Assembly: GCF_000023125.1 (NCBI RefSeq)
Contig: NC_013037.1
Location: 5,558,501-5,622,500, forward strand
From: Dyadobacter fermentans DSM 18053
Lineage (GTDB): Bacteria > Bacteroidota > Bacteroidia > Cytophagales > Spirosomataceae
DNA: 64,000 nt
Direction: 5' to 3'
In this document: piece after piece, positions 51,732 to 60,067 of the stretch
How the letters are laid out: every line of letters begins with the position of its first letter
Position numbering within the stretch: the stretch's first letter is position 1
The notes under the pieces: model-generated
What the model was told of the DNA's origin: nothing
The model's database searches: none
Seen by the model: only the letters and a program-made list of their open reading frames with translations
Position numbers and translations under genes: made by a program

Positions 51732-52349
51732 ATGAATAGCCACGACACGAGGATTGACGCTTACATTGTCCAGTCCGCCAGCTTTGCCATTCCCATTCTC
51801 GAATACCTGCGCGCGCTCGTGCACGAGACCTGCCCGGAAACGAAAGAAACCATGAAATGGAGTTTCCCGCATTTTGAGTACAAAGGAAATATCCTGTGCA
51901 GCATGGCGTCGTTCAAGCAGCATTGCGCATTCGGTTTCTGGCTGGAATCGCGACTCACCGATCCGCATAACCTGCTCGCCGCCAATGGCGAACGGGTAGG
52001 AATGGGAAGCCTGGGTAAAATTGCCAGCCTGGACGACCTGCCGGAAGAGCACCATCTCAAAGGTTTCATCCTCGAAGCCATGCGGCTGATCGACAACGGT
52101 GTGAAACTGAAAAAAGAAAACAAGCCCGGTGAACCGAAAGAATTGACCGTTCCCCGTTACCTCACCGAAGCGCTGGCAGCAAATGCACCCGCCGGGAAGG
52201 TTTTTGAAGGTTTTAGTTATTCCAATAAAAAAGAATATGTGGAATGGCTTGAAGATGCCAAAACGGAAACGACCCGTGAAAAAAGGCTGGGGCAGGCCCT
52301 GGAATGGATTGCGGAAGGGAAAGTGCGCAACTGGAAATATGTGAAGTAA
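51732..52349 (+). CDS. YdeI/OmpD-associated (DUF1801-like) family protein
   Basis: A 205-residue cytosolic protein. The first part is a DUF1801-like domain (LRALVHETCPETKETMKWSFPHFEYKGNILCSMASFKQHCAFGFW) and the last part has the OmdA-type motif ALAANAPAGKVFEGFSYSNKKEYVEWLEDAKTETTREKRL. Members are widespread; function is not established. It follows the GNAT-SRPBCC gene on the same strand by 46 bases, probably in one transcript that ends at the hairpin at 52355-52385. Confidence 0.82.
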   Translation: MNSHDTRIDAYIVQSASFAIPILEYLRALVHETCPETKETMKWSFPHFEYKGNILCSMASFKQHCAFGFWLESRLTDPHNLLAANGERVGMGSLGKIASLDDLPEEHHLKGFILEAMRLIDNGVKLKKENKPGEPKELTVPRYLTEALAANAPAGKVFEGFSYSNKKEYVEWLEDAKTETTREKRLGQALEWIAEGKVRNWKYVK

Positions 52350-52354
52350 CAATG

Positions 52355-52385
52355 CAACTCCGGATCATAAAAATCCGGAGTTGCC
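52355..52385. terminator. Bidirectional terminator between YdeI-like and HmuY-like genes
   Basis: Perfect 12-bp arms GCAACTCCGGAT (52355-52366) and ATCCGGAGTTGC (52374-52385), 7-base loop, between two convergent stop codons. Confidence 0.75.
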
Positions 52386-52389
52386 TGCA

Positions 52390-52968
52390 TTAAAACTGGC
52401 CGTCTGCTCCGGCAATTGTATATCTGAAAGTGTAGTAGCTCGATTTTTCCGTAGGCACATCTTCCGGCGCGCCTTTGTAATAGCTGATGATTTCCAGTTT
52501 GGCAATTTTGCCCTCAGCCGTTTTGACGAGCAATGTCCGGCCGGGGATGGGCAGGATCGCATGCACGCTCATATCATACTTATACCACGAGTTGCCGCTC
52601 CCGCCGGGAATGGCGAAACCCGCGTCGCCATCGGTTTTGTAGCCGTCTTTCGGCGCTTCGCTTACCTGGTCAAATGGTTTTTCCAATACAATGGCGCCGC
52701 CTTCGCCCGGGCCGCTCGTGCCGCCGTTGGTTGCGATGGTCGTCTTGCTGAATGCGATGTCCCAGTTTTTGGTCTTCGCGTCGCCGGGCGCAACTTCTTT
52801 CCCGGTAGCCAGGCTGAAATACACGTAGGATTTCGTGTTGGCATTCAAGTCTTTAATGACCGTAATTTCTGGTTTTGCTGCCACGATGGTCTTTCCTGTG
52901 GTTATTTCGGGTACTTCGGGGGCCACTGCCCACGCGAATGCCGCGATGATGATCTTTGTCAATAGCAT
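52390..52968 (-). CDS. HmuY-type haem-binding protein, short form
   Basis: A 192-residue exported protein from ATG 52968 (a GTG at 52986 is in frame but overlaps a hairpin). The HmuY hallmarks are present: VIKDLNANTKSYVYFSLATGK, KNWDIAFSKTTI, SWYKYDMSVHAILPIPGRTLLVKT, YYTFRYTIA. HmuY proteins capture haem and hand it to a TonB receptor. The signal region is short and has no lipid Cys, unlike the longer paralogue next to it. Third gene after the TonB receptor and the long HmuY-like protein. Confidence 0.78.
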   Translation of the reverse strand: MLLTKIIIAAFAWAVAPEVPEITTGKTIVAAKPEITVIKDLNANTKSYVYFSLATGKEVAPGDAKTKNWDIAFSKTTIATNGGTSGPGEGGAIVLEKPFDQVSEAPKDGYKTDGDAGFAIPGGSGNSWYKYDMSVHAILPIPGRTLLVKTAEGKIAKLEIISYYKGAPEDVPTEKSSYYTFRYTIAGADGQF

Positions 52969-52985
52969 ATTTACAGTGTTTAGCA

Positions 52986-53014
52986 CAAACGGCCACCTGT
53001 CAGGCAGCCGTTTG
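52986..53014 (-). terminator. Hairpin between the two HmuY-type genes
   Basis: Arms CAAACGGC (52986-52993) and GCCGTTTG (53007-53014), 13-base loop, no T-run after it on the minus strand. Likely an mRNA-processing or partial-termination site within the haem operon. Confidence 0.4.
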
Positions 53015-53027
53015 AAAAAATTGATAC

Positions 53028-54422
53028 CTAGGCCCCTTTTTTAACGAGCTTGTATTCGAGTTTCGGCTTGCCGCGTTCGCCGCTGTCATCCGCGTGGAAG
53101 CTGATGAACCGCAGCTTATAAATGTTTCCGGCCGTATCCTTGATGAGGTAGAAACGGTCGGTTTTAACGCCGATCGGTCCACCAGAAGTCACGCGCCATT
53201 TGGAACCGATCGCATCGGCTGCCTTGCTGAATGTAATGCCGGTGAGGTTGGTTTCAGCAAATGCGTCGTAGGTGGCGGTGGTGGTAAGTACTTCGGCCGC
53301 CTCCACATTCGCGAGGTTGTTGGTAAACACGAGGTCGGAGAAGCCGTAAGGGATCAGCCCCGTCCCAAAATTGGTAAAGTACATGCTGTAACCCCATCTC
53401 AGGTCCCAGCGATCTTTGGCAGGTTCCACATTTACCGTCGCGCCTTTTTCAAGTGAAATGAACTCGAAATTGAATGCTGCGTCCTTGTTGACATCCAATG
53501 TCTTAAATGTAGTCTCATTCACTTTGGCATATTGCAAAGTATAGCCGCTTCCTTTGCGAAGGACGCGGATCTTGTAAAGATCTGCCGCGGGCAGTACATC
53601 CCTCGATCCGCCTTTGCGGTTCAAAATATACACCTTGTTGTCAGCGTCAGTAGCCGAAACCGCCGCGATGGCCGTTTTGGTGATGTCGCCCGCCGCATTG
53701 TCTACGAGCGAAAGCTTGCCCGCGCCCTGGCCCACAGCCAGCGAATCGGACACGAAATCCTTGTCGGAAACGGCATTAATGTCCGTTTTGGTGGTTGCCA
53801 ATGCCGATGCGCCGTTTGTTCCGTTGATCGTCACGCGGAAGTCCTCTCCGTTGAAGAACCCAAGGTCCCAGCTGTTACGCAGGACGGGCGTCTGCACGTT
53901 GCTGCTCAGGTCGAGGAACACCGCGTTGGCTGCACTGCTTCCCGGTTCTTTGTCGGCGATGCCGTTCAATTGAATGCTGGTACCTTCGGAAACGATCGCC
54001 TTGAAGCTCAGTTTCAGGGCAGAATTTGTCCCTACCAGCACCGGGCTTCCCACCGATGCGATTTTGAATGCAATGCTTTCGTCGCCATCCAGCAGCACGC
54101 CTGCTTTTTTGGCTACCTTAAAAGAAACAGACGATTGCCCGGCCGGTACTGTTAATGCGATGGCGTTGTTGGCCGCTGCGGGCGTGGTCGTGAATTCCAT
54201 GCCGTAAGTCAGCTGCGCAGGCGTGAGCGATACCGAGATGGGCGTAGCGGCGTCTACCGCTCTGGACAGCGCGATCTTGATTTCGGTTTCCTCACCTTCA
54301 AAACCCTTTTCGGTGCTTTCAAAAGCGGCCAGGTTATCCGGTAAAGGCGGTTCGTCGTCACTGCACGCGTTGAATGTTCCCAGGAAAGCAACCAGTAATA
54401 GTGACCGGACTATTTTCTTCAT
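53028..54422 (-). CDS. hmuY: HmuY-type lipoprotein with an N-terminal Calx-beta-like region
   Basis: A 464-residue lipoprotein (lipobox GTFNAC, Cys20). Residues 30-130 are an Ig-like or Calx-beta-like domain (EGEETEIKIALSRAVDAATP, LLDGDESIAFKIASVGSP). The HmuY fold follows: DLSSNVQTPVLRNSWDLGFFNG, DVNKDAAFNFEFISLEKG, RWDLRWGYSMYFTNF, IYKLRFISFHADDSGERGK. It is longer than Porphyromonas HmuY (about 216), due to the extra N-terminal domain and inserted strands. It follows the TonB receptor by 35 bases and should act with it in haem uptake. Confidence 0.8.
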   Translation of the reverse strand: MKKIVRSLLLVAFLGTFNACSDDEPPLPDNLAAFESTEKGFEGEETEIKIALSRAVDAATPISVSLTPAQLTYGMEFTTTPAAANNAIALTVPAGQSSVSFKVAKKAGVLLDGDESIAFKIASVGSPVLVGTNSALKLSFKAIVSEGTSIQLNGIADKEPGSSAANAVFLDLSSNVQTPVLRNSWDLGFFNGEDFRVTINGTNGASALATTKTDINAVSDKDFVSDSLAVGQGAGKLSLVDNAAGDITKTAIAAVSATDADNKVYILNRKGGSRDVLPAADLYKIRVLRKGSGYTLQYAKVNETTFKTLDVNKDAAFNFEFISLEKGATVNVEPAKDRWDLRWGYSMYFTNFGTGLIPYGFSDLVFTNNLANVEAAEVLTTTATYDAFAETNLTGITFSKAADAIGSKWRVTSGGPIGVKTDRFYLIKDTAGNIYKLRFISFHADDSGERGKPKLEYKLVKKGA

Positions 54423-54457
54423 AGTTAATTGGAGTTATAATGAAAGGGTATTGATTG

Positions 54458-56524
54458 TTAATGCTTTGTCCATTGAAAACTAAGGCCGAGGAAATACGAA
54501 CGGCCGAAAGACATTGGTACCGGGCCGCCTGTGCTGTGCGCCCCGCCGGTATCGATGGATGTGTTCCGGAGGTTGGTCACGTCGAACAGGTTTTTCACAC
54601 CGCCCAGCAGGTTGATCGTCTTCCCGAGCGTCTTGCTGAGCGTGAGGTCGGCCATGTGGAAGCCAGCGGTTTCGGCCAGGTGTACGGTCACCAGATCGAC
54701 GCTCTGGTAAACCGGGCGCTTGCCGGAGTATTTGTAGAACAGGTTAATGCTCGCACCGGCTTTTTTGAATGTGTAAAGCAGGTTGGTATTGATCTCGGCA
54801 GACCACACAAACTCGGGCAGCGAGCCGAAGTCCGAATCCGAAAACTCGTTGTAACGACCGATGTAAGTCGCGCCGAGCGTCGCTTGTAAATTTTTCCAGA
54901 AGAGCTTGTTATCCAGCGTGATACCGGTTGTTTTGTTCAAATGCACATTCATGTAAGTCGTCTGGGAGGCGTCGTTCGGGTCGGTGGCGAAGTCGATCAT
55001 GTCGTGAAATACGTTGTAAAATCCGCCGAGCGTGGAGCTGATGCTCAGGCCCTCGCGGCGGGTAGCCTGCCATACGAGAAATGCGTTGTAACTGTTGGAG
55101 TACTCCGCTTTCAGGTTCACATTACCGTTAATGGAGTGCGAGGAGTCGTGAAAGTCGAAATACAGCTCACGCAATGCAGGCGAGCGAAATCCCCGCGCAT
55201 AACCGAAACGGAAGTCGAGCGACTTGCCGAGCGTAATCTTACCGTTTATCGACGGGATCGCCGGCGGCGCGTCGTAAATCGAGTTTTTCAGGAAACGCAA
55301 ACCCGGCGTGAGCTTGAAGAAATTGCCCAGGCGGATTTCAGGAGCTACAAATAAGGCATATTCGTTGATCGTGGGCGTGGCAAGAATGCGCGCACCCGAT
55401 GCATTGTTGTTCGAATAATCGATTCCCGCCAGCAACGAAAGATAGTCAGTGGCCTTGTAGAATGCCGTTCCGCGGAAAAATCCGGTGGTGAAGACCGATT
55501 TATCCTGCGAGCCCGGTTCGAGTGACAGTGTCCGGCGGCCGGAGGAATCGAGGTTGGTACTTAATGTGCGGCGGGAGTAATCGGTGTAGGAGCCCACGGC
55601 GGTCAGATTTAGCTTGTCGCTGACCTTGATTTCCGATTGCAGCTGATGAAACCAGCGTTTGGTAATGTAATCCTTATCAGCTGCTTCGCCGACGGTATTC
55701 AGGTCGCCAAGAAATTGGATTGTCTCGTCGGTGCCGTTGAAACGGTACCACAGGTTCCATTTCTTTCCCGAAAAGCGCGCGCCGGTGGTGTAAAGCATCT
55801 GCTCTTTGGGCAGCCACGCTTTGGCCCGGCCGGTTGCGCCGCCCTGCCAGCCTCCGAAATTGTTTCGGGTTACATTGCCTGAAAGTTGCAGTTGCCCGGC
55901 CTGCCACACGATCCCCAGGCCCTGGTTATGAGTTCCTTTTTTGGTAAAAGGGTCATATTCGCCTCCCGCCGTTTCCTCCTGTAACCGCGCATTGACCGTC
56001 AGCGACGAGCCGTCGGTGCCTTTTTTGGTGATGATGTTGATTACGCCCGCCAGCGCATCGGTGCCGTACATGACCGACATCGGCCCTTCCACGATTTCAA
56101 CGCGCTCGATCGTGTTGATATCGATCTGCCCAAGGCTCTCGCGCGTGCTGCCCCGGTCGACCATCGGAATGCCGTCGAGCAGGATCTTAACGCCCTGGCC
56201 CGACATTCCCATGAGCTGAATGTCGCTCGTGCCGAGGGTCAAATCGTTTGAAAACCGTATTCCAAGCTCTGTGTTGAGGATCGTTTGCAGGTTGGTAGCA
56301 CCACGCAGCCGAATTCGTTCGCTATCGATCGTGCGCACCTGGTATACCGAGTTGCGCAGCGACTGCGGCTCTGACTGGCCGGTGATGACCACCTCGTTCA
56401 GCGCGCGCGAGCTGTCCATGGGTGTGGATTGTGCGGTAGAAGGTGTAAAAGCTCCGCTGACCTCCTGCGCCATCAGTCGGCTGATTGTCAGCAAAATCAG
56501 GGAGACGGTAAAGTAATATTTCAC
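54458..56524 (-). CDS. TonB-dependent outer-membrane receptor (haem uptake, HmuR-like)
   Basis: A 688-residue receptor. The only start upstream of the signal peptide is GTG 56524 (there is an in-frame stop just before). Signal peptide ends at SRLMAQ; the TonB box-like NEVVITGQ follows; the plug domain covers residues about 45-160 (LQTILNTELGIRFSNDLTLG, VEIVEGPMSVMYGTDALAGV, INIITKKG); the rest is a 22-strand barrel ending in an aromatic residue-rich C-terminus (SFGRSYFLGLSFQWTKH). Context with two HmuY-type genes points to haem as ligand. Twin 18-bp repeats upstream may be an iron operator. Confidence 0.88.
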   Translation of the reverse strand: MKYYFTVSLILLTISRLMAQEVSGAFTPSTAQSTPMDSSRALNEVVITGQSEPQSLRNSVYQVRTIDSERIRLRGATNLQTILNTELGIRFSNDLTLGTSDIQLMGMSGQGVKILLDGIPMVDRGSTRESLGQIDINTIERVEIVEGPMSVMYGTDALAGVINIITKKGTDGSSLTVNARLQEETAGGEYDPFTKKGTHNQGLGIVWQAGQLQLSGNVTRNNFGGWQGGATGRAKAWLPKEQMLYTTGARFSGKKWNLWYRFNGTDETIQFLGDLNTVGEAADKDYITKRWFHQLQSEIKVSDKLNLTAVGSYTDYSRRTLSTNLDSSGRRTLSLEPGSQDKSVFTTGFFRGTAFYKATDYLSLLAGIDYSNNNASGARILATPTINEYALFVAPEIRLGNFFKLTPGLRFLKNSIYDAPPAIPSINGKITLGKSLDFRFGYARGFRSPALRELYFDFHDSSHSINGNVNLKAEYSNSYNAFLVWQATRREGLSISSTLGGFYNVFHDMIDFATDPNDASQTTYMNVHLNKTTGITLDNKLFWKNLQATLGATYIGRYNEFSDSDFGSLPEFVWSAEINTNLLYTFKKAGASINLFYKYSGKRPVYQSVDLVTVHLAETAGFHMADLTLSKTLGKTINLLGGVKNLFDVTNLRNTSIDTGGAHSTGGPVPMSFGRSYFLGLSFQWTKH

Positions 56525-56534
56525 GGAGGATTTA

Positions 56535-56586
56535 ATTTAGACTAATTATAATCGCAAATGAAAAGATTATTTAGACTAATTACAAT
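56535..56586 (-). promoter_or_regulatory. Twin 18-bp direct repeats upstream of the haem receptor
   Basis: ATTTAGACTAATTATAAT (56535-56552) and ATTTAGACTAATTACAAT (56569-56586) differ at one base and are 34 bases apart, about three helical turns. They lie 11-62 bases before the GTG start. Their TTTAGA...ATTnTAA shape recalls iron-regulated boxes of Bacteroidota; binding by a Fur-type repressor is inferred. Confidence 0.55.
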
Positions 56587-56647
56587 TACACTAAAATAAA
56601 TTTTTTGTGATTGACGGAAGAGCGTCTTCGGTCACAGGCGGGAAATG

Positions 56648-57181
56648 CTACCGGATGGTCGCTTGCAGCATTACGGTAACGATGTCTTTTAGTTTCCAGT
56701 CCTTCTCGCCGATCCGGTAGTCCAGCCGGTTGACTTCGAAGGTGCTGGTGAGTGAATAGGTGCCGTCGGCATTCCTGGCGGCGGCGAAGGGAAGCGTCAC
56801 GTTTTTCGCCACGTCGCGCATGGTCAATGTGCCTGTTGCCTGGTATTTGTCGCCCTTTTTCTCGACTTTGGAAGATTTGAAACGGATATCGGGATACTTC
56901 TCGACCCAGAAGTATTTGTCACTTTTCATATCCTTATCCCGCGAATTGTTGTTCGTTTTGAATGTGCTGGCAGCGATTTTCAGGTCAAACGACGCATTTT
57001 CCGGGTTCTTTTCATTAAAAACCGCCTCACCGCGCGGTGCATCGAATGTGCCGTTGCAAGTGCCCAGAATGAATTTGACGCTGAATTTCGTAGAGCCTGA
57101 AACGATTTTAGAGGTTTGTGCGGACACACCGCCAGCCATTGCGAGCGTGAGCCATAATGCGGGGAGGAGCCGGGTGCGCAT
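56648..57181 (-). CDS. YceI family protein (periplasmic)
   Basis: A 177-residue YceI/lipocalin-like protein with a signal peptide (LLPALWLTLAMAGGVSAQ). Motifs: GSTKFSVKFILGTCNGTFDAPRGEAVF, DKYFWVEKYPDIRFKSSKVEK, ATGTLTMRDVAKNVTLPFAA. Unlike the cytosolic copy at 31488-32015 it is exported. It stands just upstream of the haem receptor on the same strand but 123 bases away with the repeat operator in between, so it is probably transcribed separately. Confidence 0.88.
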   Translation of the reverse strand: MRTRLLPALWLTLAMAGGVSAQTSKIVSGSTKFSVKFILGTCNGTFDAPRGEAVFNEKNPENASFDLKIAASTFKTNNNSRDKDMKSDKYFWVEKYPDIRFKSSKVEKKGDKYQATGTLTMRDVAKNVTLPFAAARNADGTYSLTSTFEVNRLDYRIGEKDWKLKDIVTVMLQATIR

Positions 57182-57204
57182 TTCGGTCGTGTTTTAAATG
57201 AATA

Positions 57205-57543
57205 TCAGAGTTCTTCGAGCAACGATTCACCTTCCGACTGGTCGCCGGATGTCCATTGCCATTTCTCATGCATACGGATTTTGCCGTTCGGGAGTTGCTC
57301 GGGCGTGGATTTGCAAATGCCGGTGGTGATTTCGCCCTTATCGTTTACCTGGTGGTAGCGCATGTCGAGATTGCCCTGCTCGTCCACGAGCGCAATGAGG
57401 TGTCCCGCACGGATGCGACCGCCCGAGTAGGTGGATGTGACGATGTTGCCGGTTTGCTGATACACGAATCGCATGGAAAGATCCACTTCGCCGTTTTCAG
57501 AATTGGACAATGGGACGAATACTTTGTTGTTATAGTTGATCAT
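57205..57543 (-). CDS. Conserved hypothetical protein
   Basis: A 112-residue cytosolic protein, start ATG 57543 (MINYNNKVFVPLSNSENGEV); the frame upstream is only open through the terminator of the preceding gene. Its sequence is a run of beta-strands (RFVYQQTGNIVTSTYSGGRI, GHLIALVDEQGNLDMRYHQV, RMHEKWQWTSGDQSEGES). Homologues in Bacteroidota and Firmicutes are sometimes labelled N-acetylglutamate synthase, a label not supported by any acetyltransferase motif here. Confidence 0.7.
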   Translation of the reverse strand: MINYNNKVFVPLSNSENGEVDLSMRFVYQQTGNIVTSTYSGGRIRAGHLIALVDEQGNLDMRYHQVNDKGEITTGICKSTPEQLPNGKIRMHEKWQWTSGDQSEGESLLEEL

Positions 57544-57546
57544 CGT

Positions 57547-57593
57547 AAAAAGCAGTCTTAATGCGCTAAATATAGGCATTAAGACTGCTTTTT
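57547..57593 (-). terminator. Terminator of the VOC gene
   Basis: Perfect 18-bp arms (57547-57564 and 57576-57593), 11-base loop, A/T ends giving a T-run on both strands. It lies between the VOC stop and the next ATG only 4 bases further on. Confidence 0.8.
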
Positions 57594-57595
57594 GA

Positions 57596-57982
57596 TCAAA
57601 GGACGGACGTAATCCACCAGGTATTTCCGCAAGGATCGGCCACTCCGCAGCTGCGGCCATAGTCCTGGTCGGCGGGCGGCATCACGCTCGTTCCGCCGGC
57701 GTCGAGTGCTTTTTGGTAGGTATCGTCGGCATTATCGACATACACAAACAGGTTGGCAGGCTGTGCGGGCCATTCGGGGCGACTGTCGCAAAACATGATG
57801 GTGCTGTCGCCGATCCGCACCTCCGAATGTCGGATTTGCTCCGGATGATCCTCCTGGTATTGCGTGGCGCCGATCGTGCCACCGAAAACGGTGGTGGTGA
57901 AGTCTCTGAATTTCGGCGCACCGTCCAGCATCAGGTAAGGCATGATGGTCTGATGGCCGTTTGGGATTTTTGTTGTGCTCAT
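57596..57982 (-). CDS. VOC family (glyoxalase/PhnB-like) protein
   Basis: A 128-residue protein of the vicinal-oxygen-chelate fold. PhnB/DUF899-like features: TIMPYLMLDGAPKFRDF at the start, RHSEVRIGDSTIMFCDSRPEW in the middle, and DQDYGRSCGVADPCGNTWWI at the end. The family includes glyoxalases, resistance proteins and many of unknown role; the reaction is not known. It lies 68 bases after the AraC gene on the same strand. Confidence 0.85.
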   Translation of the reverse strand: MSTTKIPNGHQTIMPYLMLDGAPKFRDFTTTVFGGTIGATQYQEDHPEQIRHSEVRIGDSTIMFCDSRPEWPAQPANLFVYVDNADDTYQKALDAGGTSVMPPADQDYGRSCGVADPCGNTWWITSVL

Positions 57983-58050
57983 GAATTTTTTGCTTTTGGT
58001 TTAAACAAAAGTAGACCGGCAGTGAACCTTGAAATTGGAAAAATACGACA

Positions 58051-58860
58051 TCATACATCCCGATAACCCATGCCTTCCGCTTCGCCGGAAAAGTAGGTTT
58101 TGGGATGCTCGCCCGAGAATGCCTTGAAATCATGAATGAAATGCGACTGGTCGTAATAGCCGCATTCGTAGGCAATTTCGGTCAGCGATTTTTCCTTGTT
58201 GCCGTATTCGTTCAGCGCCGAGTGGAAGCGGATGATCCGGCTGAACAGTTTGGGACTAAATCCCGAAAACGCCAGAAACTTCCGTTCGAACTGACGAGTA
58301 GAGAGAAAACTTTGTGCCGCAAGATCAGGAATCCGCGCAAGGCCGTTGGAGCGGATCACACTGCCGATCACTGAGAACACGGCCGGTTCGTGCACGTCGC
58401 GACTGCGGATACATTTCCTCAGAAAATCCGAAATGATTCCGACGCGCCGGGCGTGGTCGCCGGCCAGCATGACGCGTTCTTCGAGCTCGGCGCCTTCCCG
58501 GCCGAGGAAAGTCGTGAGGTCGGGCATTTGGTTGCTGAGTTCCGCCGCCGAAATGCCGAACAGCGCCGGTATGGCGTAGGGGTACAAATAAACGCCCATT
58601 ATTCCGAAGTCCTGCCCGATCACAAACCGGCGGAAGGATCGCGACTGCCCGTGAATGCCGGAACGGAATGAGCGCTCGGTTTCGTTACTTCGGAGGATTT
58701 CGTCGAACACCCCTTTGAAATGAAATACCATTTCTGCGCAGCCGTCGGCCATGGTCCGGTGGAAGTAGGGTTCGCTGTCGGCAAGGTCGTGTTCGAGCAC
58801 CCAGAAAAAGCGGACGTACCGGGCCAGATCGGCAGAAGGCGGGATCGTAAAGTATTTCAT
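58051..58860 (-). CDS. AraC-family transcriptional regulator
   Basis: A 269-residue regulator (ATG 58860; ATG 58869 adds three residues). The N-terminal part is the DUF6597-type domain (DLARYVRFFWVLEHDLADSEPYFHRT, FGIMGVYLYPYAIPALFGI). The C-terminal two-HTH AraC domain covers about residues 165-260: FLSTRQFERKFLAFSGFSPKLFSRIIRF, LTEIAYECGYYDQSHFIHDFKAF. Typically activates a nearby gene, here possibly the VOC gene downstream or itself. No effector can be told. Confidence 0.88.
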   Translation of the reverse strand: MKYFTIPPSADLARYVRFFWVLEHDLADSEPYFHRTMADGCAEMVFHFKGVFDEILRSNETERSFRSGIHGQSRSFRRFVIGQDFGIMGVYLYPYAIPALFGISAAELSNQMPDLTTFLGREGAELEERVMLAGDHARRVGIISDFLRKCIRSRDVHEPAVFSVIGSVIRSNGLARIPDLAAQSFLSTRQFERKFLAFSGFSPKLFSRIIRFHSALNEYGNKEKSLTEIAYECGYYDQSHFIHDFKAFSGEHPKTYFSGEAEGMGYRDV

Positions 58861-59118
58861 GGCAGCCATTGGTGGTGAAGCGCTGTCTAAAATAAAGGAT
58901 TGAATGCAAAAAGATCAGTGTCAGGAATAATATTAATAAACTATTAACCCTATCTGGCTTGAAGAGATACTTTTATTATGTTCAGTGAAATTTATATTTT
59001 TGAAATCTCTTTAATACATTTGAACGGCGTACGGACCTCTTAAAAAGATGCTTGTTCGCTGCGAGGGGGCGACCCCGGCAGTATAATAACTAGTTGATTA
59101 CCTACTCAATTTCTTGCT

Positions 59119-59973
59119 ATGAAATTAGTGCCGATAGAAAAGCGCACCGGACTTACGCGCGAAGAATTCATCGAAAATTATCTAAAACCAAGTCGCCCGG
59201 TCGTTTTTACCGACCTGGCAAAGGATTGGCCGGCTGTTCAGAAATGGACTTTTGACTGGCTCCGCGAGAACCACGGAAACCTGGATGTGCCTCTGGTGGA
59301 CAACCACATTCACGACGCTGACAAGTATTTCCAGATCGCCAAAACCATGAAATTCGGCGATTACCTGAGCCTGATCGAGAAAGGCCCGACCGATCTGCGC
59401 ATTTTTCTTTTCGATATTTTCAAGAAAATCCCTGAACTCGCGGACGACATCCGGTTCCCGACGATCATGGACGGCTTCCTGAAATCTTACAAATTTGTAT
59501 TTTTCGGAGGAGAAGGTTCGATCACCAACCTGCATTACGATATGGACTGCTCGAACGTGTTCCTAACGCAGTTCCAGACCCGCAAACAGGTGATTTTGTT
59601 CTCTCCCGAAGAAAGCCGCCGATTGTATCACCACCCGTTCACGGTGATGAGCAAGGTAAATCCGATTGACCCGGATTATGAAAAATTCCCGGCATTGAAA
59701 GGCGCCACCGGCTATGAAACGATCCTTTATCATGGCGAAACGATCTTTATTCCTTCGCTTTGGTGGCATTATATCCGTTATGTGGATGGCGGTTTCAGCC
59801 TTGCATTGCGTGCCAACAACTCCATTTTCACAGCGGTGAAGGGCGGTATGAACCTCGTTCGTCACCAGTTTGTGGATAAAAGCATGACCAAGCTGCTCGG
59901 TCTCGACTGGCAGCATTGGAAAGAAAAGAAAGCCGTTGAAAACGCACAAGGGCTTTTGCAGAAGCAGGCCTGA
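59119..59973 (+). CDS. Cupin-like (cupin_8/JmjC) Fe(II)/2-oxoglutarate-type oxygenase
   Basis: A 284-residue cytosolic protein with the double-stranded beta-helix fold. The N-terminal SRPVVFTDLAKDWPAVQKWTF is the usual start of cupin_8 proteins. Iron ligands expected: His and Asp in TNLHYDMDCSNVFLTQF and the distal His in FIPSLWWHYIRY, so the HxD...H triad is present. Family members hydroxylate proteins or small molecules; the target is unknown. A perfect TAnnTTTG match (TACATTTG, 59015-59022) lies upstream. Confidence 0.87.
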   Translation: MKLVPIEKRTGLTREEFIENYLKPSRPVVFTDLAKDWPAVQKWTFDWLRENHGNLDVPLVDNHIHDADKYFQIAKTMKFGDYLSLIEKGPTDLRIFLFDIFKKIPELADDIRFPTIMDGFLKSYKFVFFGGEGSITNLHYDMDCSNVFLTQFQTRKQVILFSPEESRRLYHHPFTVMSKVNPIDPDYEKFPALKGATGYETILYHGETIFIPSLWWHYIRYVDGGFSLALRANNSIFTAVKGGMNLVRHQFVDKSMTKLLGLDWQHWKEKKAVENAQGLLQKQA

Positions 59974-59999
59974 GTAAATCGTGCAGGTTAACGATCCGT

Positions 60000-60043
60000 G
60001 AAACGCATTTTGAAGAAACTAATCTATCTTTGAAATGCGTTTC
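60000..60043 (+). promoter_or_regulatory. uvrB promoter enclosed by an 11-bp inverted repeat
   Basis: GAAACGCATTT (60000-60010) and AAATGCGTTTC (60033-60043) are perfect inverted arms 22 bases apart. Between them is TATCTTTG (60025-60032), a full -7 match, so a protein bound here would block the promoter. The start of transcription would fall within the right arm. A damage-responsive (LexA-like) role is a guess from the gene it serves. Confidence 0.55.
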
Positions 60044-60067
60044 TCTGGTATTGCCTTACGACCTGTT

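Noticed and set aside
57205..57660. Longer form of the 112-residue hypothetical starting at 57660
   Set aside because: The extension reads through the perfect terminator and the VOC gene end; ATG 57543 is the natural start.
59023..59118. GC-rich stretch with GGGGCGACCCC before the cupin gene as a small RNA or riboswitch
   Set aside because: The possible stem is only four base pairs and no known riboswitch core could be matched; treated as ordinary leader sequence.
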